A DNA stretch of 64,000 nt from Rhodospirillales bacterium (GCA_028288725.1 JAQGIC010000008.1:1-64000), one strand, 5' to 3'; shown: positions 30,474-39,692, counted from the first letter of the stretch. Program-made: numbers and translations. Notes: generated by a model not told the origin, from the sequence alone.

Positions 30474-30820
30474 CAGCTGCCCCGGTAGGTCGTGTAGCCG
30501 TAGCGCGCCAGGATCAGCGGCACGTGATAATTCTGCGTCGGATCGCCGACGCGGAAGCGGATCGGGATCTGGTCGAAGAACAGATCGGCCGCCGGCACGC
30601 CGGTGGTCTGCAGATAGGCGCCGGCCTCGAACCGGATTTCGTAGAGCCCGGGCTGGAGCGCCTCGCCGGACAGCAGCGGGCCCGCGCCACGGCCGTCCGG
30701 TCCGGTCTTGCCGGCCGCGAGCGGCTCACCGTCCCCGACCCGGTACAGCGCATAGGCCAGGCCCTCGGCCGGCAGGCCCAGGCTGGTATCGAGCACATGG
30801 ATCGACAGACGGCCGCTCAT
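30473..30820 (-). CDS. uraH: 5-hydroxyisourate hydrolase
   Basis: SIHVLDTSLGLPAEGL ... NYHVPLILARYGYTTYRGS transthyretin-like signature. Confidence 0.95.
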   Translation of the reverse strand: MSGRLSIHVLDTSLGLPAEGLAYALYRVGDGEPLAAGKTGPDGRGAGPLLSGEALQPGLYEIRFEAGAYLQTTGVPAADLFFDQIPIRFRVGDPTQNYHVPLILARYGYTTYRGS

Positions 30821-31314
30821 GATGCCAATGCCTCCAGCCGGAACCGGGCGATCCTGGCGACCTCGGCCAAGGCCGTGGCCAGTTCGGTCGCCCGGTCGTG
30901 CCCCGCGCGCGTCTCCAGCGCGTCGAGGATCGCGCGCCGGTCGCGCTGGGCCTTGACCGCGATGATGAAGGGAAAGCCGAACCGCGCGCGATAGATCTCG
31001 TTCGCCCGGTCGAACCGCGCGATCTCGTCCGCGTCGAGCCGATCCAATCCGAGGCTGGCCTGTTCGCCGGCCGAGGCCTGGGTGAGACCGCCCGCGCGCG
31101 CAAGCTTGCCGGCCAGTTCCGGATGGGCCTGCAACAGCGCCAATTGCCGGTCGGGACCCGCCGCCATCACGACCGCGACCATGGCCGCGTGCAGCCGGTC
31201 GAGCGTGCCGAACGGCCGAGCGTCCGCGACCGCTTCTGCAACCCAGGGCGAATGTTCGAAGATGCCGCCGAGCGTGGCGACGAAATCCTCAGGCGATAGA
31301 AGATCGAGCTTCAT
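30817..31314 (-). CDS. uraD: OHCU decarboxylase
   Basis: FVATLGGIFEHSPWVAEAV, AHPELAGKLA, FGFPFIIAVK. Confidence 0.93.
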   Translation of the reverse strand: MKLDLLSPEDFVATLGGIFEHSPWVAEAVADARPFGTLDRLHAAMVAVVMAAGPDRQLALLQAHPELAGKLARAGGLTQASAGEQASLGLDRLDADEIARFDRANEIYRARFGFPFIIAVKAQRDRRAILDALETRAGHDRATELATALAEVARIARFRLEALAS

Positions 31315-32249
31315 CGGACCGCCCTCGCGCACGGATGCTCGGCGATCCAGTGCCGGGCGATATCGACGCGCCGGCAGACCCAGACATCCTGGTGCGCCCG
31401 GACATGGTGCAGGAAGCGGCGCAGACCCTGGGCCCGACCCGGCCGGCCGATCAGCCGGCAATGCAACCCGACCGACATCATCCGGCCGCCCTCGGCATAA
31501 AGCGCGTCGAACGCGTCCCGGGCGTAGATGAAAAAATCGTCGCCCTGGTTGAAGCCCTGGGCCGTGCCGAATTTCATGTCGTTGACGTCGAGCGTATAGG
31601 GCACGACCAGATGCGGCCTGCCGGCCTCGGTCACCCAATAGGGCAGGTCGTCGTTATAGGCGTCGGCATCATAGAGAAAGCCGCCATGCTCGGCGACCAG
31701 CCGGCGGGTATTGGGGCTGAGCCGGCCGGTGTACCAGCCCTGGGGCGCCGCACCGGTCAGGCGAGTCAGCACCTCCACAGCGCGGCGGATCTGTTCGCGC
31801 TCCTCGTCCTCCGGCATGTGCTGATGATCGATCCAGCGCCAGCCATGGCTGGCGATCTCGTGGCCCGCGGCCAGGATCGCGGCGCAAGCATCCGGATGGC
31901 GCTCCAGCGCCATGGCGACCGCGAACACGGTCACCGGCATGTCGAACTCCTTGAACAGCCGCATCAGCCGCCAGAAGCCGGCGCGGCTGCCGTATTCATA
32001 GATCGATTCGACCTGCAGGTTGCGGGCTCCCTGGATCGCCGGCGCGCCGACGACCTCCTGCAGATAGGTCTCGGCATGGGCGTCGCCATGCAGAATCGAT
32101 GCTTCGCCGCCCTCCTCGTAATTCATCACGATCTGCACAGCCAGCCGCGCGCCGTCCGGCCAGCGCGGATCCGGCGGATGGGCGCCATAGCCGATCAGGT
32201 CGCGTGGATAGTCGCCGCTCATGGGGTCGCGTGCCGCATAAAGTCCCAT
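31311..32249 (-). CDS. puuE: Allantoinase PuuE (polysaccharide deacetylase fold); start may be 32222
   Basis: DYPRDLIGYGAHPPDPRWPDGARLAVQIVMNYEEGGE, ASHGWRWIDHQHM. Confidence 0.93.
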   Translation of the reverse strand: MGLYAARDPMSGDYPRDLIGYGAHPPDPRWPDGARLAVQIVMNYEEGGEASILHGDAHAETYLQEVVGAPAIQGARNLQVESIYEYGSRAGFWRLMRLFKEFDMPVTVFAVAMALERHPDACAAILAAGHEIASHGWRWIDHQHMPEDEEREQIRRAVEVLTRLTGAAPQGWYTGRLSPNTRRLVAEHGGFLYDADAYNDDLPYWVTEAGRPHLVVPYTLDVNDMKFGTAQGFNQGDDFFIYARDAFDALYAEGGRMMSVGLHCRLIGRPGRAQGLRRFLHHVRAHQDVWVCRRVDIARHWIAEHPCARAVR

Positions 32250-32456
32250 CCATCAGATCTGCCTATCGGATCAGCGTCGGTCCGGACTGCCCAAACGGCA
32301 AGCACCATTTGGCGAGCGGCCCGAGCGCGTTTCGGCATCGATGGATAGGATACTGCCATCGAATAGAGATCGGATAGGATGAGCCAATGCACCGCCGGCT
32401 TCACATCCAGGAGCTTCGGTGCCATTTTATATGCTTCACGCCATGGGATGGGCGAC

Positions 32457-32666
32457 ATGACGACGATCGACTTCAGCCACCTGTCACCGGAAGAGCGGCT
32501 CGACCTAATCGGCGAGATCTGGGACAGTCTTGAGGCGGAGCATGTGCCGTTGACCCCGGAACAGGCGGCCGAGATCGACCGACGGCTCAAGACGGCCGAC
32601 GCCGACCTGGCGACAAGCGTGCCTTGGGAAACTCTCCGCGCGGAACTTGCCAATCGTTATCGTTAA
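32457..32666 (+). CDS. Addiction-module antitoxin-like protein
   Basis: LSPEERLDLIGEIWDSLE...LTPEQAAEIDRRL; stop overlaps toxin start (TAATG). Confidence 0.82.
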   Translation: MTTIDFSHLSPEERLDLIGEIWDSLEAEHVPLTPEQAAEIDRRLKTADADLATSVPWETLRAELANRYR

Positions 32667-32947
32667 TGCTGCCGGTCTTCTTCACCGCGTCAGCCCGTAC
32701 AGAGATTCTGGAAGCGCGCGATTGGTACGAAGCTCAGCAGAGTCATCTGGCACAACAGTTTGACACCGATCTGGAAGCTGTGGTTTTGCGCATCAGCGAA
32801 AACCCGCTCCAATTCCGTATCGTCAGCAACAAGGTCCGCAGAGCATTGTTGCGCCAATTTCCCTACGGCGTGTTCTTCCGGATTTTGACGGATCGCGTCC
32901 ATGTAATTGCTTACCTCCATACACGCCGCGATCCGAGACGGTGGTAG
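32666..32947 (+). CDS. RelE/ParE-family toxin
   Basis: FFTASARTEILEARDWYEAQ...FRIVSNKVRRALLRQFPYGVFFRI...VIAYLHTRRDPRRW. Confidence 0.88.
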   Translation: MLPVFFTASARTEILEARDWYEAQQSHLAQQFDTDLEAVVLRISENPLQFRIVSNKVRRALLRQFPYGVFFRILTDRVHVIAYLHTRRDPRRW

Positions 32948-33882
32948 CACCCTTCCGCGACAAGCTCGCCCGCGCGCTCTATGGCCCGGCGCTCTATTAT
33001 TTCGCCGCCGTGTGCGAGAGCCTGTCGATCCGCGCCGCCGCACGCCGGCTCAACATTGCGTCCTCCGCCGTCAATCGGCAGATCCTGCAGTTGGAGGAAA
33101 CCATCGGCGGGCCGCTGTTCGAGCGGCAGGGGCGGACGCTGCGGCTGTTGCCGATGGGCGAGATCCTGGCGCGCCACGCCCGCATGACGCTCGGCGATCT
33201 GGACGCGACCGCGGCCGACATGGACGCGGTGCAGGGCCTGCGCCGGGGGCTGGTGCGGGTCGCCTGCGTCGAGAGCATCGCCAGCGACCTGCTGCCGGCG
33301 ATCGTCGCCGAATTCGCCCGGCGCTTTCCACTGATCCATGTCGCCGTCACGGTCGAGAGCTCCAGCGCCGTCACCGGCCTGGTCGCGCGCGGCGAGGTCG
33401 AGATCGGCCTGACCTTCAACCCGCCGAAGCAGACGCAGCTGAGCGTGGCACTGGCGCGCGATCTGCCGATCGGCGCGGTCGTGGCGCGCGACCATCCGCT
33501 GGCCGGGCGGGCGGGCGTGACCGTGGCGGACTGCCTGGATTATCCGCTGGTGCTGCCGACCAAGGGCATGTCGATCCGCGATGCACTGGATGCCGCCTTC
33601 GCCGCGACCGGCCTGGTGCCGCGCAGCTTCGTCGAGGCCAATCTGCTGCGCTTCATGGCGACGCTGGCGCTGCAGGGCCGGTTCGTCGCGTTCCAGACCC
33701 GATTGGGCATCGCCCGGCAATTGGCCGACGGCAGCCTGGTCTTCGTCCCGCTCGCCGATGCCGGCCTGCCGGTCGATCGCCTGGCCGTGGTGACGCGCAC
33801 CGACGCGACGCTCAGGCTGGCGCCGGCGATCTTTTTCGACGTCAGCCGGCAGGTGCTGGCCGAGATGCTGCCGCTGGATTAG
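32941..33882 (+). CDS. LysR-family transcriptional regulator (GTG start)
   Basis: SIRAAARRLNIASSAVNRQILQLEETIGGPLFERQGR HTH. Confidence 0.9.
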   Translation: MVAPFRDKLARALYGPALYYFAAVCESLSIRAAARRLNIASSAVNRQILQLEETIGGPLFERQGRTLRLLPMGEILARHARMTLGDLDATAADMDAVQGLRRGLVRVACVESIASDLLPAIVAEFARRFPLIHVAVTVESSSAVTGLVARGEVEIGLTFNPPKQTQLSVALARDLPIGAVVARDHPLAGRAGVTVADCLDYPLVLPTKGMSIRDALDAAFAATGLVPRSFVEANLLRFMATLALQGRFVAFQTRLGIARQLADGSLVFVPLADAGLPVDRLAVVTRTDATLRLAPAIFFDVSRQVLAEMLPLD

Positions 33883-35597
33883 CTGTCGAGCCCCACAACC
33901 GCGAACCGGTCGACATCGATCAGGCCGTGGTCGGTGATCTTGAGATGGGGAATGACCGACAGCGGCAGAAATGCCATCTGCACGAAGGGTTCGGACAGGT
34001 GGCAGCCCATCTCGCGCACGGCGGCGCGGAGCGACCTGAGGCTGGCCTCGACCGCCTCGGCCGATTGGTCGCTCATCAATCCGGCGATCGGCAGGGCCAA
34101 CTCGCCCAGCACCGCGCCATCGCGCGCCGCGACGAAGCCGCCCTGCAACTGGATCAGCCGGTTGACCGCCAACGCCATGTCCGCATCGTCATGGCCGACC
34201 ACGATGATGTTGTGGGCGTCATGGCCGATGCTCGACGCGATGGCCCCGCCCTTGAGGCCGAAGCCCTTGACGAAGCCGCGGCCGATATTGCCGTTCTTGC
34301 CATGGCGCTCCAGCACCGCGACCTTGGCGACATCCTGAGCCGGGTCCGGATGGCGATGGCCGTCGCGATAGGGCAGCGACAGGCGGAGCGCGTCGGTCAC
34401 GATCTGATTGACGCGCAAGCCGATGACCGGCCCGGTCGGCCCGTTGCAGGGCACGGCGAAATCGCCGGCGGAGACCGGCGCCCGCTTGACCGAGCCATAG
34501 CCGACCGGGGCCGGCAGAGGACGGTTCCGGAACGTCTCGGGCCCGACCAGCTTGCCCTGGCGGATGACCTGGGCGACCGCGCAGCTGTCGAGATCGTCGA
34601 GCAGCACGATATCGGCCAGTCGCCCCGGCGCGATGATGCCCCGGTCCTTCAGCCCGAAGTGATGGGCCGCCGACCAGGTCGCCGCGCGATAGACGGCATG
34701 GGCCGGCCTTCCCTCCGCGATGGCGGTGCGGATCAGATAGTCCAGATGGCCGTGCTCGACGATATGCAGCGGCGTGCGGTCGTCGGTGCAGAAGCACAGG
34801 AACGGCGAATGGGCGATATCGATCAGCGGCGCCAGCGCATGCACGTCCTTGGTCACGCTGCCGTCGCGGATCAGCACCTGCATGCCCTTGCGCATCTTTT
34901 CGTGCGCCTCGACCAGGCTGGTCGATTCGTGGCAATTGCGGATGCCGCAGGAAAGATAGGCGTTGAGGTCGCGCCCGAGCAGCAAGGGCGCATGGCCATC
35001 GATATGGCCGTCCTGGAACGCCACCAGCTTGTCCAGCACCTCGTCGACCTTGGCGAGCACGCCCGGGAAATTCATGAACTCGGCGAGGCCCAGGACCTGG
35101 GGATGATCGCGGAGCGCCACCAGCGCCGCCGCGTCCAGGCGGGCGCCGGAGGTCTCGAGCGGCGTCGCCGGCACGCAGGAGGCCAGATTGATCCTGAGAT
35201 CCATCGCCAGGCCGGCGGCCGCCTCGATGAAATATTGCAGGCCCGGCGTGCCCAGCACGTTGGCGATCTCGTGCGGATCGGCGATCGCCGTCGTGGTGCC
35301 CCGAGACAGCAGCAACCGGTCGAACTGATCGGGCAGCACCAGGGTCGATTCCGGATGGACATGGGTATCGATGAAGCCCGGCACGGCGAAATACCGGCTG
35401 CCGTCGATCTCCTGGACCCCGCGATAGTCATTGTCGTAGGTACCGACGATCAGGTCGCCGCAGATCGCGATGTCGGTCCGCACGATCTCGCCGGTCACGA
35501 TATCCAGCATGCGCACATGTTTGACGACCAGATCGGCGGCCCCGGCCCCCCGCGCCTGGTCGATCCGGCGTTTCAGATCGTCCCGCGTCAAGCTCAT
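33879..35597 (-). CDS. ade: Adenine deaminase
   Basis: PGFIDTHVHPESTLV, ADPHEIANVLG, GHDAHNIIVVGHDDADMALAVNRL. Confidence 0.93.
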   Translation of the reverse strand: MSLTRDDLKRRIDQARGAGAADLVVKHVRMLDIVTGEIVRTDIAICGDLIVGTYDNDYRGVQEIDGSRYFAVPGFIDTHVHPESTLVLPDQFDRLLLSRGTTTAIADPHEIANVLGTPGLQYFIEAAAGLAMDLRINLASCVPATPLETSGARLDAAALVALRDHPQVLGLAEFMNFPGVLAKVDEVLDKLVAFQDGHIDGHAPLLLGRDLNAYLSCGIRNCHESTSLVEAHEKMRKGMQVLIRDGSVTKDVHALAPLIDIAHSPFLCFCTDDRTPLHIVEHGHLDYLIRTAIAEGRPAHAVYRAATWSAAHHFGLKDRGIIAPGRLADIVLLDDLDSCAVAQVIRQGKLVGPETFRNRPLPAPVGYGSVKRAPVSAGDFAVPCNGPTGPVIGLRVNQIVTDALRLSLPYRDGHRHPDPAQDVAKVAVLERHGKNGNIGRGFVKGFGLKGGAIASSIGHDAHNIIVVGHDDADMALAVNRLIQLQGGFVAARDGAVLGELALPIAGLMSDQSAEAVEASLRSLRAAVREMGCHLSEPFVQMAFLPLSVIPHLKITDHGLIDVDRFAVVGLDS

Positions 35598-37084
35598 CGG
35601 AACGCCGTTTCCGAGAAGCTGCGCAGCTTGCGGCTATGCAGTCGCTCGAGGCCGCCGTCGCGCAGCATCTCCATGGTCTGAACGCCGATCTTCAGGTGCT
35701 GGTCGACCCGCTCGCGATAGAACCGGTCGGCCATGCCGGGCAGTTTGAGGTTGCCGTGCATCGGCTTGTCCGAAATGCACAGCAAGGTGCCGTAGGGCAC
35801 GCGGAAGCGATAGCCGTTGGCGGCGATGGTGGCGGATTCCATGTCGAGCGCGATGGCGCGGGACAGGTTGAAGCGGGCGACCAGTTCCTTCTGGTCCTTC
35901 AGCTCCCAGTTCCGGTCGTCGGTGGTCGCGACCGTGCCGGTCTGCATCAGGGCCTTCAGGCCGTAGCCGCTGACGCCGGCGACCTTGGCGACGGTCGCCT
36001 CCAGCGCTTGCTGCACTTCGGCCAACGCCGGCAGCGGGACCCAGGTCGGCAGCGCGTCGTCCAGCACATGATCGTCGCGCACATAGGCATGGGCCAGCAC
36101 ATAGTCGCCCAGCTTCTGCGAACCGCGCAATCCCGCGCAATGGCCGAGCATCAGCCAGGCATGGGGCCTCAAGACGGCGACATGGTCGGTGATGGTCTTC
36201 GCGTTCGACGGGCCGATGCCGATATTGATCAGCGTGATGCCGGCGCCGTCGGCGCGCTTCAGGTGATAGGCCGGCATCTGCGGCAGGCGTGGCGGCTTGG
36301 CCCCGCTGGCGGCCGCCGCAGGGTCGAGCGCCCGGCTGGGCGTCAACACGTTGCCGGGCTCGACAAACGCGACATAGCCGTGCTCCTGGCCGTCCTGCAT
36401 CATGGCCTGGCCGAAGCGGACGAACTCGTCGACATAGAACTGATAATTGGTGAACAGCACGAATTGCTGGAAATGCTCCGGCCCGGTCGCGGTGTAGTGC
36501 TTCAGGCGCTGCAGCGACAGATCGACCCGGGCGGCGGTGAACAGGGCGAGCGGCTGGCGATTGGCGGTCGGCAGGAAATAGGTCCCGTTCGGCACCGCAT
36601 CGTCGACATAGGTCAATTCGGGCAGATCGAAGAAGTCACCGACCAGATCCAGCCGGTCCAAATCGAGATTGGCCTCCGGATGCATGTTTTCGCCGAGCGC
36701 GAAATGGATCGGGATCGGCCGATTGGACAGGCCGACCTCGAGCGAGACCTTGTGGTTGTTCAGCAGCAACTCGAACTGCGTCCGGTAATAGGCACCGAAC
36801 AGATCGGGCCGGGTCAGCGTCGCGCGATAGGTGCCGGGCGCCAGCACGAAACCGTAGGACAGGCGGCTGTCGAGCCGCGCGTGGGTCGTGGTCGAGATCT
36901 CGACATAGGGATAGAAGCCGCGCACCCGCCGGGGCAGATCGGTGCCGCGGACATATTCCTTGAACCGGGTCACCAGATAGGTGGTCTGCGCGTCGTAGAT
37001 CGCGCGCACGGCCGACAACGCCAGGGCGGCATCATCGAAACGGGTCGGAACCGGCCGCGGCTTGGACATGTCGATCAGCGACAT
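35594..37084 (-). CDS. amn: AMP nucleosidase
   Basis: RGFYPYVEISTTTHARLDSRLSYGFV, TRPDLFGAYYRTQFELLL; phosphorylase-type C-terminus. Confidence 0.92.
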   Translation of the reverse strand: MSLIDMSKPRPVPTRFDDAALALSAVRAIYDAQTTYLVTRFKEYVRGTDLPRRVRGFYPYVEISTTTHARLDSRLSYGFVLAPGTYRATLTRPDLFGAYYRTQFELLLNNHKVSLEVGLSNRPIPIHFALGENMHPEANLDLDRLDLVGDFFDLPELTYVDDAVPNGTYFLPTANRQPLALFTAARVDLSLQRLKHYTATGPEHFQQFVLFTNYQFYVDEFVRFGQAMMQDGQEHGYVAFVEPGNVLTPSRALDPAAAASGAKPPRLPQMPAYHLKRADGAGITLINIGIGPSNAKTITDHVAVLRPHAWLMLGHCAGLRGSQKLGDYVLAHAYVRDDHVLDDALPTWVPLPALAEVQQALEATVAKVAGVSGYGLKALMQTGTVATTDDRNWELKDQKELVARFNLSRAIALDMESATIAANGYRFRVPYGTLLCISDKPMHGNLKLPGMADRFYRERVDQHLKIGVQTMEMLRDGGLERLHSRKLRSFSETAFR

Positions 37085-37130
37085 TCAAACAGACTTTCCA
37101 AATCTGGCATCCCGCCAACGCATGAGACCG

Positions 37131-38057
37131 TCATGCCGCGGCATCCTGGCGCTCGAGCAATGACAACTCGTCGCGCACCAGGGCGATAAAGGCGTCGAGC
37201 GCCACCGGCAGCGACCGCCCCTCGCGCAAATATACGCCCAATTCCGTGGTCAGCGCGCCGGCGCCGTGCAACGGCACATGGACCAGCCGGCCGGCGGCCA
37301 GTTCCGCCTCCAACCCGATCCGGGACTGGAACGCGACGGCGCCCAGCCGGATCGTCAGGTTCTTCATCAGTTCGAGCGAACTCACCTCGGCCAACACGTC
37401 GAGCTTACCCCGAAACCGCCGGAGCTGCGGCTCCAGCAGCGTGTGGATCGACAGGTCCGCGCTGGGCAGGATCAGCGGATAGCGCACGCAATGGGGAAAC
37501 GTGACTTGGGCCTCGCCCGCCAGCGGATGGTCCGGCCGCATCACGGCGCCCAGCCGGAACCGGCCGACTGCGACCTGGGTCAGGCCCGGATGATGGGCCA
37601 GCGAGAAGGCCAGCCCCAGATCCGCGTCGCCGGCCGCCAGCGCCTGGGGGATCGAGTTCGAGCCGGCGGTGCGGACCTTGAGCGAAATACCGGGATATTT
37701 CCGGGCCATGCGTTCGATCAGCCCCGGCAGGAAGGCCGCGTTCAGCGATTCGACCGCGATCATGCTGACCTCGCCCCGGCGCAGGCCTTTCAGCGCGTCG
37801 AACTCGCTGGCCGCGCGCTTCTCGTCCTGCAGCACGGCGATCGCATGGCGGGCGAAGATCTCGCCGGCCGGGGTCAGCTTCATGCCGTCCGACAGCCGCT
37901 CGAACAGGGGCAATCCCACCTCGCCCTCGAACTTCAGGATCTGGCGATTGACGGCGGAGGCCGCGACGTCGAGCCGGCGCGCGGCCTCGCGGATCGAGCC
38001 GTAGCGCCGGACGGCATCGAAATAGCCCATGGAGCGGTAATGGATCGGCCGGCTCAT
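37131..38057 (-). CDS. LysR-family transcriptional regulator
   Basis: MGYFDAVRRYGSIREAARRLDVAASAVNRQILKFEGEVGLPLFERL. Confidence 0.88.
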   Translation of the reverse strand: MSRPIHYRSMGYFDAVRRYGSIREAARRLDVAASAVNRQILKFEGEVGLPLFERLSDGMKLTPAGEIFARHAIAVLQDEKRAASEFDALKGLRRGEVSMIAVESLNAAFLPGLIERMARKYPGISLKVRTAGSNSIPQALAAGDADLGLAFSLAHHPGLTQVAVGRFRLGAVMRPDHPLAGEAQVTFPHCVRYPLILPSADLSIHTLLEPQLRRFRGKLDVLAEVSSLELMKNLTIRLGAVAFQSRIGLEAELAAGRLVHVPLHGAGALTTELGVYLREGRSLPVALDAFIALVRDELSLLERQDAAA

Positions 38058-39463
38058 GGCGGCGGCCCGTCCAGATGCAGCAGTTCCAGCTCCTCGTACG
38101 CCATCAGGCTGGCGCAATGGGTCTCGGCATCCTCGGTGAACAGGGATTTCGCGATGCCGCCGACCAGGCGCCGGACGCCGTATTTCAGCCCGCTGATCGA
38201 CCCGCCGGTCAGGCCCATGCTGGGCATGGTGGCAAAGGTGAAATCATGGATATGGGCCAGATGCGGATGGGTTCCCGGCTGCTTTGCGGTGAAGGAACAA
38301 TCCGGCGCCAGATAGGGGAACTGGCCCAGCGCCGCATGGCCCTCGCCGGCCGGCGGATCGAAGCGGTCGGCCCAGGTCGCGATGTCGGGTGCGAGCGCCG
38401 CCAGTTCTGGCCGAAGCGACAGATCGACGGTGAAGCCGGTGCCGATGATCAGGAAATCGAAGGCGAATTCGCCCTTGGGCGTCCGGGCCGCGACGGCATC
38501 GCCCACGATCCCCAGACCGGTCCAGGGGCTGCCGGTATGCAGCGCGAAATTGGCGAAATGCTGGCAGCGCCACAAAGTGTCCTGCGGCGGCGGCTGGTTC
38601 ATATCGAAGATCCGGCGCGTCATGCGCCAGCGTAGCGGGTCCGGCAGATCGGCGAAATGGCCGAGATAACCGACGTTTTCCATCCAGCGGTAGGGATTGA
38701 TCCGGGGCAGTTCGGGCCGCCGGACGAACAGATCGACCGAGGCGGCGCCGGCTTCGAGCGCGGTCGCCGCATTGTCGAATGCCGAGGCGCCGCCGCCCAG
38801 CACGCCGATGCGTTTGCCCGCGAGCGCCGCGAAATCGATCGCCTGGGCGGTATGGGCATAGCGATCGGCCGGCACATTCTGCGACACGATCGCCGGGATC
38901 TGCCAGCGGCCGCCGCCTTCGAGGCCCGTCGCCAGCACGATGCGGCGCGCCCAGCGCCGTTCGCCGGTGTCGAGCACGGCCACCAGCAGGTCGCCGTCGG
39001 GCCGGATCTCCGTCACCCGCACGCCATTCACCACCGGCAGACCCAGCACCCGGCGGTACCAGCCGAGATAGTCCTGCCAATCCCGCCGATCGATCTTGTT
39101 CAAGGCGTTCCAGGCCTCGGCACCATGGCGGGCCTCGAACCAGGCGCGCGGCGCCAGGCTGGGCAGACCCAGATCCGGCCCGGTCACGGTCTTGGGCGTG
39201 CGGAGCGTCACCATCCGGGCGAAATCGATCCAGGGCCCTTCGAGCCCGGCCGGTTTCGCGTCCAGCACTTCGATATTGTCGATCCGTTCGCGGCGCAGGC
39301 CAAAGCAGGCGGCGAGACCAGCCTGTCCGCCGCCGACGATCAGCACGTCGAGCACACGAACGCCGTCCCGTTGTCGCGGCGGCACCCAGTTGCGCGCGGG
39401 ATAGTTCAGAAATTCCAGTTCCTGCCGCACGCGGCGTTCGAGGGCCTCGAGGCTCATGGGCAT
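38054..39463 (-). CDS. FAD/NAD(P)-binding flavin-monooxygenase-like oxidoreductase
   Basis: Two dinucleotide-binding motifs (VLIVGGGQAGLAA; IGVLGGGASAFDNA); FMO-like order. Confidence 0.8.
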   Translation of the reverse strand: MPMSLEALERRVRQELEFLNYPARNWVPPRQRDGVRVLDVLIVGGGQAGLAACFGLRRERIDNIEVLDAKPAGLEGPWIDFARMVTLRTPKTVTGPDLGLPSLAPRAWFEARHGAEAWNALNKIDRRDWQDYLGWYRRVLGLPVVNGVRVTEIRPDGDLLVAVLDTGERRWARRIVLATGLEGGGRWQIPAIVSQNVPADRYAHTAQAIDFAALAGKRIGVLGGGASAFDNAATALEAGAASVDLFVRRPELPRINPYRWMENVGYLGHFADLPDPLRWRMTRRIFDMNQPPPQDTLWRCQHFANFALHTGSPWTGLGIVGDAVAARTPKGEFAFDFLIIGTGFTVDLSLRPELAALAPDIATWADRFDPPAGEGHAALGQFPYLAPDCSFTAKQPGTHPHLAHIHDFTFATMPSMGLTGGSISGLKYGVRRLVGGIAKSLFTEDAETHCASLMAYEELELLHLDGPPP

Positions 39464-39546
39464 CGTCCGGGATCGAGAGGTCGCAGGTTCATCGTCCTAT
39501 TCTGCGCGATTGCCCGCTGCCGTCTATGAAAATGAAGAGCGCCATC

Positions 39547-39600
39547 CGTTGCCGAAACGGCAACGATGCCTTTTGATGCAGATCCGGCAGGCAACCTGCC
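39547..39600 (+). promoter_or_regulatory. Enhancer-like module: CGTTGC-N7-GCAACG palindrome plus GCAGATCC-N5-GCAACCTGCC
   Basis: Same elements and spacing as upstream of TBDR2. Confidence 0.6.
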
Positions 39601-39656
39601 TTCCCCGGCGCCAAGCGCCTCGCGGCAAAGGGTTTCACACTCGGGTGCCGCCGCAC

Positions 39657-39671
39657 TGGCACGCTTCCTGC
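39657..39671 (+). promoter_or_regulatory. Sigma-54 type promoter TGGCACGCTTCCTGC for the ABC importer
   Basis: TGGCACG-N4-CTGC; -24 GG/-12 GC spacing correct. Confidence 0.7.
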
Positions 39672-39692
39672 GGAGATGCCACGATGCGAGCG

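Noticed and set aside
26827-30488. Long plus-strand ORFs (765 and 654 aa) opposite xdhB/xdhA
   Set aside because: Antisense shadows of well-supported xanthine dehydrogenase genes
32223-32456. A sigma-54 promoter for the puuE-xdh operon (GGGACTTTATGCGGCA) and a TTGC-N7-GCA half-palindrome
   Set aside because: Only the invariant GG/GC dinucleotides match; flanking consensus and element spacing do not, so not claimed as a fourth member
39464-39546. Sigma-54 promoter for the divergent flavin-enzyme operon (TAGGACGATGAACCTGCGA)
   Set aside because: GG to GC spacing is 11 rather than 10 nt, which sigma-54 tolerates poorly
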